Assembly (NCBI GenBank): GCA_945907055.1
Contig: CAMDSG010000020.1
Coordinates: forward strand, 1-16,882
Reading direction: 5' to 3'
Length of the DNA stretch: 16,882 nucleotides
From: Bifidobacterium breve
GTDB taxonomy: Bacteria > Actinomycetota > Acidimicrobiia > IMCC26256
The translations under genes and the position numbers were made by a program. Every line of letters starts with the position of its first letter. Position 1 is the first letter of the stretch. The notes below the pieces were generated by a model. It saw only the letters and a program-made list of their open reading frames with translations, was not told where the DNA came from and did no database searches. Positions 1 to 7,238 of the stretch are shown in pieces.

Positions 1-480
1 CTGCACTTCCTTGCTCACCCCGACGGACGCGTCTTGGCCTCAATCGAACTGCGCCGGGACCTCTCCCGAGTCATACGTAAGGTGAAGCCAAACAGAGTGC
101 TTATCCAGTCGCCCGAGCGAAACTGGGATCGCATCTACGCAAGCCACCCAGATCACCTTGCGACCGGTGAAGCAGCGATGGCTGCGGTCTACCCAGACGC
201 GCGCAACCCCTTTGCCCACCCTGAGTTATTAGAGGAGGGATTTGAGCCGTGGGCTGCATGTGAGGTCTATGTAATGGCGCACCCAAACTCAAATACCGCC
301 GTAGATATTACGAGCGCGATCGACCGCAAGATCGCTGCCTTGATGTGCCACGAGAGTCAGCATGCTGACCCCAAGATGATCGAGACACTCGTTAGAGAGT
401 GGGCTAGGGCGAACGCTGGGCTTGCTGGGCTCGATGACGAGAGACGCGCCGAGATATTCCTCCGTGTTGATACTGCGTAG
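1..480 (+). CDS. PIG-L family deacetylase, C-terminal part (5' end outside window)
   Basis: The reading frame is open from base 1 to the TAG at 478-480, giving 159 visible residues, so the gene starts upstream of the window. PIG-L/LmbE proteins are zinc-dependent N-deacetylases acting on N-acetylglucosamine-type substrates (for example MshB and Mca in mycothiol chemistry). The visible part begins with HFLAHPDGRV followed by an ELRRDLSRVIRKVKP block, matching the middle of this family. The family's HPDH zinc-ligand motif is at residues 49-52. A later block, ITSAIDRKIAALMCHESQ, is also typical. The N-terminal AHPDD zinc motif would lie upstream and cannot be checked. Substrate cannot be assigned: mycothiol-type deacetylase and generic PIG-L are both possible. 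The gene is convergent with the oxidoreductase that ends at 561. Confidence 0.85.
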   Translation: MHFLAHPDGRVLASIELRRDLSRVIRKVKPNRVLIQSPERNWDRIYASHPDHLATGEAAMAAVYPDARNPFAHPELLEEGFEPWAACEVYVMAHPNSNTAVDITSAIDRKIAALMCHESQHADPKMIETLVREWARANAGLAGLDDERRAEIFLRVDTA

Positions 481-540
481 CCAAGTCATTTCTTGGGAAA
501 TCAAAGACCCCCCGAGATTATTCGGCCAAAATAACCTTTT

Positions 541-569
541 AAAAGGCTCTCTGCCCGCTGCTAGAGAGC
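541..569 (-). terminator. Intrinsic terminator of the LLM oxidoreductase gene
   Basis: On the minus strand, a 7-bp stem (GCTCTCT at 569-563 with AGAGAGC at 552-546, 10-base loop) is followed by CTTTT. The hairpin overlaps the TAG stop codon (563-561) of the minus-strand oxidoreductase gene. The 12-base palindrome CCTTTTAAAAGG at 535-546 supplies the T-run and an A-run on the other strand. It lies between two convergent genes. Confidence 0.55.
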
Positions 570-1577
570 GTTCTTAATCTCCGTTACTACATCTGCCCAT
601 GCTCCAGGATCGCTCTCGTATGGTGCATTGATCGATACTCGATCCACTACCCCAAGTGTGCGCTCTAGTAGTCCGGGTGCGACCTTTTTAAGTTCGCAAC
701 GCACTGCAAAGAGATCGAGCACTTCATCGTCGATCATTCCTGGCATATCTGCCCAGTTGCCCTCGCGTGTCATGCGGTGCAGGACACTTTGAATCTCTCC
801 TAGGCCGTGGTGCTCAAGCACTACGCGGTATGCCGGGGTAGATGCATAGAAAGCGATCTGAGTTCTAACTATCAACTCGGCAGTGTCAAAGGCTTCATCT
901 GTCTCTCCACTAATAACCATTACCGGCCAAGTCAGTTCAAGGTCGCCTACTGAGCGACCCGCACGAGCGGCTCCGCGAGTAAGGGCGGGGAGGGTTACAT
1001 CCCTTACAAATTCGGGCGTACTAAACGGATGTATCAAAAAACCGTCTGCGACCTCTCCAGCTACCTCGGTCATCGCAGGCCCAACCCCAGCGAGGTGTAC
1101 CCGCGGTTTCCCAAATTCACTCGGCCCAGGATCAAAGAAGGGAGTCATCAGCGTGTGTCGATAATGCTCGCCCTCGAATTGCAGCGGTGTGCGGTCTTGC
1201 CATGCACTCCAGATCGCTTGGAGGGCGAGAACAAACTCGCGCATGCGCGCAGCCGGGTGAGACCAGGGCATGGAGAAGCGACGCTCGATGTGTGGCTTCA
1301 CCTGAGATCCAAGGCCGGTAATCATGCGCCCGCCTGATAGGTCATTTAGGTCTCTAGATATGTTCGCGATCGTCATCGGGTTGCGAGCAAAGGCAATCGC
1401 CACTGCGGTCATCAACTCAATGCGCTCCGTGTGCTCGGCCGCCAGCGCAAGCGGGAAGAACGGATCGTGTGGCCCCTCAAAGGTAAATGCGCCGTCATAA
1501 CCAAGGGACTCAATCTTGCGGGCCATCTCGGGTACGGAGTTGAGCCCAAGGGCAACGAGGGGAGCATCTACCTTCAT
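561..1577 (-). CDS. LLM-class F420-dependent-type oxidoreductase (TIGR03617-like)
   Basis: This is a 338-residue luciferase-like monooxygenase-fold (TIM barrel) protein. It resembles the actinobacterial LLM subgroup annotated as F420-dependent oxidoreductase, MSMEG_2256 type. Supporting blocks are the N-terminal MKVDAPLVALG, ARKIESLGYDGAFTFEGPHDPFFPLALAAEHTERIEL, then MTAVAIAFARNPMTIANISRDLNDLSGGRMITGLGSQ in pieces, and a mid-protein HLAGVGPAMTEVAGEVADGFLIHPF. I chose the ATG at 1577 because family members begin at about MKVDAP. An in-frame ATG at 1601 would add eight residues, and neither start has a clear Shine-Dalgarno sequence. The cofactor (F420 rather than FMN) is inferred from family and lineage. 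The physiological substrate is unknown. It diverges from ilvD with 59 bases between start codons. Confidence 0.85.
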   Translation of the reverse strand: MKVDAPLVALGLNSVPEMARKIESLGYDGAFTFEGPHDPFFPLALAAEHTERIELMTAVAIAFARNPMTIANISRDLNDLSGGRMITGLGSQVKPHIERRFSMPWSHPAARMREFVLALQAIWSAWQDRTPLQFEGEHYRHTLMTPFFDPGPSEFGKPRVHLAGVGPAMTEVAGEVADGFLIHPFSTPEFVRDVTLPALTRGAARAGRSVGDLELTWPVMVISGETDEAFDTAELIVRTQIAFYASTPAYRVVLEHHGLGEIQSVLHRMTREGNWADMPGMIDDEVLDLFAVRCELKKVAPGLLERTLGVVDRVSINAPYESDPGAWADVVTEIKNAL

Positions 1578-1636
1578 GAACCGGAGCCTACGGCCCGGCA
1601 TAGGGCAGGGTGGAGTCGCCCTGTACGCTTGGAGCC

Positions 1637-3391
1637 ATGACGACTGAAGACCAGACCCCCACTGATAAGACCCCCGGCAAGCAGACCCCCAACCTGAATA
1701 CCCCCAACATCAAGCCCCCCAACATGAAGCCCCGGAGCGGCGAAGTTACCGACGGCATGTCGCGCGCCCCGGCCAGAGCGATGCTGCGCGCTGTTGGGAT
1801 GACCGACGACGACTGGGGCAAGTCTCAGGTAGGTGTTGCCTCATCTTGGAACGAGGTGACCCCTTGCAACATGCCCCTCGACCGGCTCGCCAAGCGCGCT
1901 AAGCAGGGCGTACGAGACGCAGGCGGATTCCCGCTCGAGTTTGTAACGATTGCAGTCTCGGATGGAATCTCAATGGGGCACGAAGGCATGCGCGGCTCGC
2001 TAGTTAGTCGCGAGATTATCGCCGACTCTGTTGAGTGCGTGATGCACTCTGAGCGCTTCGATGCTCTTGTGAGTTTTGCCGGTTGCGACAAGAGTCTCCC
2101 AGGAATGTTGATGGCAGCTGCACGTATGGACCTCCCATCGGTCTTCGTCTATGGAGGATCGATTCTCCCTGGTCACCTTGGGGACCAGACCCTCGACATC
2201 GTGAGTGTCTTTGAGGCAGTAGGGGCATGCGCCGCTGGCACAATGACTGAGAATGAACTTGGCGAGATTGAGCGTCGCGCCTGCCCCAGCGAGGGATCCT
2301 GCGCGGGAATGTTTACTGCCAACACCATGGCATCAGTCGGGGAGGCGATCGGAATGTCGCTCCCAGGGAGCGCGTCACCGGCTGCGGTTGACTCTCGTAG
2401 AGACGATTTCGCGTTTGAGAGCGGCCGCGCTGTTATGAACCTCATTGCCAACGATATCCGCCCTCGCCAGATCATGACCAAGAAGGCATTTGAGAACGCA
2501 ATCTCGGTTGTAATGGCATTGGGTGGTTCAACCAACGCAGTTCTTCACTTGCTCGCAATCGCCCATGAGGCGCGTGTTGAGCTTGATCTTGAGGACTTCA
2601 ACCGCATCGCAGCGAGGGTTCCCCACATCGCCGATACGAAGCCTCACGGCAAGTACCACATGACGGACATTGACCGTATCGGTGGAGTCCCTGTGGTTAT
2701 GCGCGAACTGCTTAATGCTGGGCTGCTTCATGGCGACTGCATGACCGTTACGGGAAAGACGATGGCTGAGAACCTTGAGGCGCTCGACCCTCCAAAGCCC
2801 GACGGCGAGGTTGTACACGGACTCAACGACCCGATCAATGTGCATGGCGGTATAGCCATACTGCGCGGATCGCTGGCGCCCCAGGGTGGAGTCGTCAAGG
2901 TTGCGGGGCTAGATCACCCGCACTTCGATGGAGTTGCGCGCGTCTTTGACGGAGAGGCACTCGCCATGGAGGCGATCCTCGCCGGCTCGATTAAGGCCGG
3001 TGACGTCGTTGTGATCCGTTATGAGGGCCCAAAGGGTGGCCCCGGGATGCGCGAGATGCTCGCTGTGACCGGCGCCATGAAGGGTGCGGGGCGCGGAGGC
3101 GACTCGGCACTCATTACTGACGGCCGATTCTCGGGTGGAACTCACGGATTCTGTGTTGGGCATATCTCGCCCGAGGCAGTCGATGGTGGCCCAATCGCGT
3201 TTGTGAAAGACGGCGATCGCATAGTTATTGATGCGACCAACTACAGCATTGATCTTCTCGTTGATGAGGATGAGCTTGAGCGCAGGCGCGCCGAGTGGGT
3301 TATCCCTGAGCCCCGCTACAAATCTGGTTTCTTAGCCAAGTACGCGCGACTTGCCCAGGGTGCCGAGCTCGGTGCGATTACAAATATCTAG
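1637..3391 (+). CDS. ilvD: Dihydroxy-acid dehydratase
   Basis: IlvD dehydrates 2,3-dihydroxy-3-methylbutanoate and 2,3-dihydroxy-3-methylpentanoate to the 2-keto acids, the last common step before valine and isoleucine transamination. The protein has 584 residues. Three cluster cysteines are visible: Cys77 in TPCNMPL, Cys150 in FAGCDKSLPGM and Cys222 in PSEGSCAGMFTANTM. This three-cysteine pattern is usual for [2Fe-2S] dehydratases. The C-terminal ITDGRFSGGTHGFCVGHISPEA block is intact. The ATG at 1637 follows GGAG at 1631-1634 with a very short 2-base spacer. The first ~33 residues are a Thr/Pro/Asn/Lys-rich extension encoded by 15-base repeats and absent from ordinary IlvD. The enzyme core begins near MKPRSGEVTDG, whose ATG at 1724 is an alternative start without a visible Shine-Dalgarno sequence. 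The next gene overlaps its 3' end. Confidence 0.97.
   Translation: MTTEDQTPTDKTPGKQTPNLNTPNIKPPNMKPRSGEVTDGMSRAPARAMLRAVGMTDDDWGKSQVGVASSWNEVTPCNMPLDRLAKRAKQGVRDAGGFPLEFVTIAVSDGISMGHEGMRGSLVSREIIADSVECVMHSERFDALVSFAGCDKSLPGMLMAAARMDLPSVFVYGGSILPGHLGDQTLDIVSVFEAVGACAAGTMTENELGEIERRACPSEGSCAGMFTANTMASVGEAIGMSLPGSASPAAVDSRRDDFAFESGRAVMNLIANDIRPRQIMTKKAFENAISVVMALGGSTNAVLHLLAIAHEARVELDLEDFNRIAARVPHIADTKPHGKYHMTDIDRIGGVPVVMRELLNAGLLHGDCMTVTGKTMAENLEALDPPKPDGEVVHGLNDPINVHGGIAILRGSLAPQGGVVKVAGLDHPHFDGVARVFDGEALAMEAILAGSIKAGDVVVIRYEGPKGGPGMREMLAVTGAMKGAGRGGDSALITDGRFSGGTHGFCVGHISPEAVDGGPIAFVKDGDRIVIDATNYSIDLLVDEDELERRRAEWVIPEPRYKSGFLAKYARLAQGAELGAITNI
1686..1729 (+). repeat. 15-base tandem repeat in the ilvD 5' end
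   Basis: Three imperfect 15-base units are seen: acccccaacctgaat, acccccaacatcaag and ccccccaacatgaag. They are read in frame as TPNLN, TPNIK, PPNMK. Their core at 1701-1718 (cccccaacatcaagcccc) matches 17 of 18 bases of the ilvB leader repeat at 5475-5492. The units encode part of the unusual N-terminal extension of IlvD, or lie in its untranslated leader if the start is at 1724. Confidence 0.75.
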
Positions 3392-5156
3392 TTCTGTTAT
3401 CTCTCAGGAAGCAAGGCTCGCTCGCAGAAAGCGAAGATTTGCGCGATTTCTTGGTCTAGTAGTTGTCATTGCTGGAGTGATCAATATCCTCTCGGCCTTC
3501 ACTCCGGCCCTTCGTGAAAGGGCCTCGTTAATTGACTCTGCTTTTGAGGGATCATTTAGTGAACTAGCGGCTGGTGCAACGGCACTCATTGGCATTGCGC
3601 TTGTCCTAGTTGGGCGTGGACTCATGCGCAGGCGGCGCGCCTCATTTCTGATAGCCGTGGGTCTGCTCGTCATCTCGATCGTTACTCATCTTGCCAAGGG
3701 GCTGGATATCGAAGAGTCGATAGTGATGTTCGTTATAGCGGTCGTGTTAGTGCGCACTCGCAGCATCTTTAGTGAACAACTACCGCGAGCGCGCCCCACA
3801 AGCGTGCTGCGCTGGGCCCCAATTATTCTGGCGCTCACATTTCTATATGGATTGATCGGGCTTACTCTCCGTCGAGGCTCAGTGACTCCAACGCTCACGC
3901 CATGGCTTGCGGTGCGAGAGGTCTCCGCACGCATTGTCGGCCTACCGGGCCCACTTAGGGTTAGCGGATCATTTGGGGTTTGGTTCCCAACGTCGCTCAC
4001 AGTTCTTGGAGTCCTGTCGATCGTGAGCATCGTCATTCTGGCGCTAGCACCCGTGGCCGATCGCTTTGTTGTGCATGAAGAGGATCGCGAGAAGGTCAGA
4101 GCGCTTGTGCAGCAATCGGGGGGCGACACGCTAGATCCGTTCGCTCTGCGCCACGATAAGCGTTATGTCTTCTCGGGCGATCACCGCTCTGCAGTGGCTT
4201 ATCGCTATATCAATGGGGTAGGGCTAGCGGCGGGTGACCCTGTTGGGGACGAGGGGAGCGCAGGGGATGCTATCCATAGATTTATTGCGCGTTGCGATGC
4301 CCACGGTTGGAGGCCAGCAGCAATCGGCGTTCGTGGTGACCGCCTTGATTCTTGGCTTGAGGAGGGGATGCGCGCGCAGTATCTCGGGGATGAAGCTGTG
4401 ATCTCTGTCGCCGAATTCAAACTTGATGGTCGTCCGATGCGCCCCGTACGTCAAGCAGTCTCACGTACGCGTCGGCATGGCATAACAACTGAGGTTCATC
4501 TTGAGGGCGACCTAGACCCAACTCTGCGGCGATCGCTATTAGGCATATCCGCTAAACATCTAGACGGCAATCCTGAGCGCGGATTCTCAATGGCTCTCGA
4601 TGGATTGCTCTCAGGTAGGGATGCAGACTGCATCATTGTTGTAGCGCGCGATCCAAGTGGTGAGCCCTTTGCATTTCAACGCTATGTACCGTGCCGCGAT
4701 GGTCGCGGTTTATCTCTCGATGCAATGCGTAGAGACCAGGTTGGCCCTAATGGTGTCAATGAACTAATGATCGTGGATGCCGTTGAGTGGGCAAGAGGCA
4801 AGGGCATCGAAGAGGTCTCTTTGAACTTTGCTGCGTTCAAAGGGCTGATCGAACCTGATGCCGATCGCGATCTTCGCGACGCTGTGACTGCATGGTTTGT
4901 ACGTCGCCTGGACCCGTATTTCCAGATCGGGTCTCTGCTCTCATTCAACTCAAAGTTCCTGCCTAGATGGGTCCCTCGGTATCTTGTCTATCGAGCAGCG
5001 GGGGATTTTGCCCCGGTGAGCCTTGCGGCTGCCAGCGCCGAGGGGTTCGTGCCACTTGATCGTCGAGGTGATGAGGAGCTCGTTGGGGCCAGTAAGGGCT
5101 TTAATGCCGATACCTCAGATGAGTCTCCGGAGAGAGCGACGCAGCCCCAATCCTGA
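3372..5156 (+). CDS. DUF2156 membrane protein, MprF/LysX-like (phosphatidylglycerol lysyltransferase-type domain)
   Basis: About 594 residues. The N-terminal part carries some six hydrophobic segments (about residues 26-43, 65-84, 91-108, 114-128, 147-166, 205-229). The cytosolic C-terminal half is the DUF2156 acyltransferase-like domain found in MprF and at the N-terminal side of LysX. Recognisable blocks are FAFQRYVPCRDGRGLSLDAM, NGVNELMIVDAVEWARGKG (near residue 460), SLNFAAFKGL and the final LSFNSKFLPRWVPRYLVY. MprF-type proteins move an aminoacyl group onto phosphatidylglycerol and alter surface charge. Unlike LysX there is no fused lysyl-tRNA synthetase, so the aminoacyl donor and substrate are not known. 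No ATG is available near the start. The frame is open from TTG 3351, with GTG codons at 3360 and 3372, and every option overlaps the ilvD 3' end, implying co-transcription and probably coupled translation. Confidence 0.85.
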   Translation: MRLQISSSVISQEARLARRKRRFARFLGLVVVIAGVINILSAFTPALRERASLIDSAFEGSFSELAAGATALIGIALVLVGRGLMRRRRASFLIAVGLLVISIVTHLAKGLDIEESIVMFVIAVVLVRTRSIFSEQLPRARPTSVLRWAPIILALTFLYGLIGLTLRRGSVTPTLTPWLAVREVSARIVGLPGPLRVSGSFGVWFPTSLTVLGVLSIVSIVILALAPVADRFVVHEEDREKVRALVQQSGGDTLDPFALRHDKRYVFSGDHRSAVAYRYINGVGLAAGDPVGDEGSAGDAIHRFIARCDAHGWRPAAIGVRGDRLDSWLEEGMRAQYLGDEAVISVAEFKLDGRPMRPVRQAVSRTRRHGITTEVHLEGDLDPTLRRSLLGISAKHLDGNPERGFSMALDGLLSGRDADCIIVVARDPSGEPFAFQRYVPCRDGRGLSLDAMRRDQVGPNGVNELMIVDAVEWARGKGIEEVSLNFAAFKGLIEPDADRDLRDAVTAWFVRRLDPYFQIGSLLSFNSKFLPRWVPRYLVYRAAGDFAPVSLAAASAEGFVPLDRRGDEELVGASKGFNADTSDESPERATQPQS

Positions 5157-5297
5157 GAGGGGGCGCATCGAGCGAGGCGTCACCGGGTGGTAGTGGAGCC
5201 GTTGATGGCCGCTGAGGGGGGCATTGAGCAGATCAAGCCCCAACCGAGGTTTAAATAGGCTCCGATTGATGCAAGAAATGTTTTGCTTGATTACGGC
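5157..5297. other. Gap upstream of the ilvB leader, no gene recognised
   Basis: This is the 5' part of the 363-base gap before ilvB. I see no convincing gene or strong terminator for the DUF2156 gene. It contains an ATCAAGCCCC copy at 5232-5241, the same 10-mer found in the repeats at 1709-1718 (ilvD) and 5483-5492 (ilvB leader). It also has an AT-richer stretch (about 5251-5292) just before the presumed ilvB promoter. Confidence 0.5.
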
Positions 5298-5328
5298 TTG
5301 CGGACAAGCCCCTGCTGTGGGCTAAGGT
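5298..5328 (+). promoter_or_regulatory. ilvB: Candidate promoter for the ilvB leader
   Basis: TTGCGG (5298-5303) and TAAGGT (5323-5328) resemble -35 and -10 boxes with a 19-base spacer, and the -10 lies 9 bases before the leader-peptide ATG at 5338. If transcription starts at or within a few bases of 5338, the leader ORF would be leaderless, as is common for actinobacterial amino acid leader peptides. Two overlapping small inverted repeats (GGCTTG/CAAGCC at 5295-5310 and AGCCC/GGGCT at 5307-5323) lie in the same stretch. The assignment rests on motif resemblance only. Confidence 0.35.
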
Positions 5329-5337
5329 ATGGGCCTT

Positions 5338-5373
5338 ATGCGTTTACAGACCCGAGTACTTGTAGTTCCGTAG
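5338..5373 (+). CDS. ilvB leader peptide (attenuation sensor), MRLQTRVLVVP
   Basis: An ATG at 5338 opens an 11-codon ORF ending at TAG 5371-5373, encoding MRLQTRVLVVP. Five of its eleven residues are Leu or Val, and four of them are consecutive (VLVV), which is the signature of a ribosome-stalling leader for a branched-chain amino acid operon. Short Val/Leu/Ile-rich leaders in front of ilvB are known in Streptomyces and Corynebacterium. The Leu and Val codons are TTA, GTA, CTT, GTA, GTT, with none of the CTC or GTC codons that the neighbouring genes use freely. There is no Shine-Dalgarno sequence, fitting a leaderless transcript. The stop codon forms the base of the following hairpin. The role is inferred from composition, position and structure. 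Confidence 0.75.
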   Translation: MRLQTRVLVVP

Positions 5374-5403
5374 CGCCCGCGCCCTTCCGGCGCGTGTGCG
5401 CTA
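5371..5403 (+). promoter_or_regulatory. Hairpin 1 of the ilvB attenuator, starting at the leader stop codon
   Basis: TAGCGC (5371-5376) pairs with GCGCTA (5398-5403) and CGCGCC (5378-5383) pairs with GGCGCG (5389-5394), around a CTTCC loop with a small internal bulge. The stem begins with the leader peptide's TAG. A ribosome resting on the stop codon would therefore melt its base, while a ribosome stalled on the upstream Val/Leu codons might let it fold. Confidence 0.6.
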
Positions 5404-5409
5404 CTTTCC

Positions 5410-5440
5410 CGCCCCTCGCAGATGCGAGGGGCGTCGTGTT
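5410..5440 (+). terminator. Terminator-like hairpin of the ilvB attenuator
   Basis: CGCCCCTCGC (5410-5419) and GCGAGGGGCG (5424-5433) form a perfect 10-bp GC-rich stem with a 4-base loop, followed by TCGTGTTT. The T-run is short, as is common in high-GC Actinobacteria. It lies between the leader peptide and ilvB, where an attenuator would sit. An 11-base direct repeat (TTTCCCGCCCC at 5405-5415 and 5439-5449) flanks it and offers a competing partner for its 3' arm. Confidence 0.65.
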
Positions 5441-5465
5441 TCCCGCCCCAAATATTTAAATCTTC

Positions 5466-5506
5466 AAAATAGAGCCCCCAAAATCAAGCCCCTAAAATAG
5501 AGATAG
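5466..5506 (+). repeat. 14-base tandem repeat in the ilvB untranslated leader
   Basis: Three successive units are aaaatagagccccc, aaaatcaagcccct and aaaatagagatag (5466-5479, 5480-5493, 5494-5506). They lie between the attenuator hairpin and the ribosome binding site. The middle is nearly identical to the ilvD repeat core. Confidence 0.75.
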
Positions 5507-5519
5507 AGAAGGAGTATCG

Positions 5520-7238
5520 ATGAAACTCACCGGAGCACAAGCCCTGATCAAGAGCCTTGAATTAGAGGGTACCGAGGTTGTATTCGGTCTGCCCGGTGGA
5601 GCGATTCTGCCTGTCTACGACCCGCTCATTGACTCATCAATTCGCCACATACTCGTTCGCCATGAACAAGGCGCGGGCCACATGGCCGAGGGCTATGCAC
5701 ACGCCACTGGTCGCCCTGGTGTCGCAATGGTTACGAGCGGCCCTGCTGCTACCAACATAGTTACCCCACTATGTGACGCCTACATGGACTCAATCCCTCT
5801 CGTCGTCATCACCGGCCAGGTCCCTTACTCCGTTATCGGCACCGATGCATTCCAGGAGTGCGACACCGTCGGCATCACAATGCCCGTCACGAAGCACAAC
5901 TGGTTGATCACGGACCCGGCTGATATCCCAGAGATTGTTCGTGAGGCTTTCCACGTTGCAACCACCGGGCGCCCTGGCCCTGTTCTCATCGATATTCCAA
6001 AAGACATTGCAATCGACTCAATGGATTGGTATTGGCCAGAATCGGTTGACCTCCCTGGCTATAAGCCCACTAACAAGGTCAGCACCAAGCTAATCAAAGA
6101 TGCAGCGCGTCTTATGGGGACCGCTAAGAAGCCGGTCATCTACGCCGGTGGAGGAATCCTCAAAGCACGTGCTGCTGAGGCGCTGCGTGAACTCGCAGAG
6201 ATGACAGGTATCCCTGTCGTCACAACGTTGATGGCACGCGGAGCATTCCCAGACCGCCACGACCTGTGCCTTGGTATGCCTGGTATGCACGGTAATTACA
6301 CCGCTATTACCGCCCTCCAAGAGGCTGACCTGCTCATAGCGCTCGGCTCTCGTTTCGATGACAGGGTTACGGGCAAGGTCGCTGCATTCGCCCCCAACGC
6401 AAAGATCATCCATGTCGATATTGACCCAGCCGAGATCGGGAAGGTTCGTCGTCCCGATGTTCCGATTGTTGGAGACTGCCGTCGAGTTATTGAGGAGTTG
6501 GTCAAGGCGGTTCGCTCTGACCTAGAGAAGCGTCACTGGCCAGACCTCATTCCATGGTGGAGCGAGATCCGCACCTGGCAGAGAGACTTCCCGCTCTATT
6601 ACGAGCAGGAAGAAGACGGCCCCCTCAAGCCACAGTTCGTTATCGAGAAACTTAGAGACCTCTCACCAGACGACACGATCGTTGCCTCGGGTGTTGGCCA
6701 GCACCAGATGTGGGCTAGTCAGCACTGGAAATTTGATTACCCGTATACATGGGTTAACTCAGGTGGCCTCGGAACTATGGGCTTCTCTGTCCCTGCGGCA
6801 ATCGGTGCAAAAGTTGGGCGACCCGAACGCACAGTCTGGTCAATTGATGGTGACGGTTGTTTCCAGATGACCGCTCAAGAGTTGGTCACTGCTAGCGCTG
6901 AGCAGATCCCGATCAAGGTTGCGATTCTCAATAATGCATACCTTGGAATGGTTCGCCAGTGGCAGGAGATGTTCTACGAGGAGCGTTATAGCGAGGTCTA
7001 CCTCTCTCCCGACCTCCCCGATTACGTCAAGTGGGCAGAGGCGATGGGCTGTGTTGCGTTCCGTGTTGATGCTCCAGAGGATGTTGCACCAACAATTGAG
7101 AAGGCGAATGCGATTACCGATCGTCCCGTGGTTATTGACTTCCGAACTGATTTCCGCGAGAAAGTCTTCCCGATGGTCCCGGCAGGCGCCTCTAATAGCG
7201 ATGTGCTCCCCGGCCCGACCCCGAATGGAGCAAAGTGA
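5520..7238 (+). CDS. ilvB: Acetolactate synthase large (catalytic) subunit
   Basis: This is the 572-residue catalytic subunit of acetohydroxyacid synthase, a ThDP/FAD enzyme. It makes 2-acetolactate from two pyruvates (valine/leucine) or acetohydroxybutyrate from pyruvate and 2-ketobutyrate (isoleucine). The N-terminal KLTGAQALIKSLELEGTEVVFGLPGGAILPVYD in pieces, the catalytic glutamate Glu49 in VRHEQGAGHMAEGYA, and the ThDP motif from GDG at 444-446 to NN at 471-472 are all present. The length is close to normal for the family. The start is supported by AAGGAG at 5509-5514 with a 5-base spacer. The gene follows an apparent peptide-dependent attenuator and is followed directly by ilvN, whose start overlaps its stop by one base, so the two subunits are probably made by coupled translation. 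Confidence 0.98.
   Translation: MKLTGAQALIKSLELEGTEVVFGLPGGAILPVYDPLIDSSIRHILVRHEQGAGHMAEGYAHATGRPGVAMVTSGPAATNIVTPLCDAYMDSIPLVVITGQVPYSVIGTDAFQECDTVGITMPVTKHNWLITDPADIPEIVREAFHVATTGRPGPVLIDIPKDIAIDSMDWYWPESVDLPGYKPTNKVSTKLIKDAARLMGTAKKPVIYAGGGILKARAAEALRELAEMTGIPVVTTLMARGAFPDRHDLCLGMPGMHGNYTAITALQEADLLIALGSRFDDRVTGKVAAFAPNAKIIHVDIDPAEIGKVRRPDVPIVGDCRRVIEELVKAVRSDLEKRHWPDLIPWWSEIRTWQRDFPLYYEQEEDGPLKPQFVIEKLRDLSPDDTIVASGVGQHQMWASQHWKFDYPYTWVNSGGLGTMGFSVPAAIGAKVGRPERTVWSIDGDGCFQMTAQELVTASAEQIPIKVAILNNAYLGMVRQWQEMFYEERYSEVYLSPDLPDYVKWAEAMGCVAFRVDAPEDVAPTIEKANAITDRPVVIDFRTDFREKVFPMVPAGASNSDVLPGPTPNGAK

Noticed and set aside
481..500. CCAAG/CTTGG hairpin after the PIG-L gene as its terminator
   Set aside because: Only a 5-bp stem and no T-run follows. 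Too weak to call.
883..1337. Plus-strand frames antisense to the LLM oxidoreductase
   Set aside because: Low-complexity shadows of a well-recognised minus-strand gene.
5205..5258. 17-codon ORF MAAEGGIEQIKPQPRFK upstream of the ilvB leader, with GGAG before it
   Set aside because: It lies upstream of the likely promoter, has no branched-chain residue run, and short ORFs of this size arise by chance. Kept only as a note because it contains one ATCAAGCCCC copy.
5262..5295. Imperfect symmetry CAAG-N-CTTG before the ilvB promoter as a regulator site
   Set aside because: The arms are only four bases and the sequence is AT-rich. It is not distinguishable from chance without comparative data.
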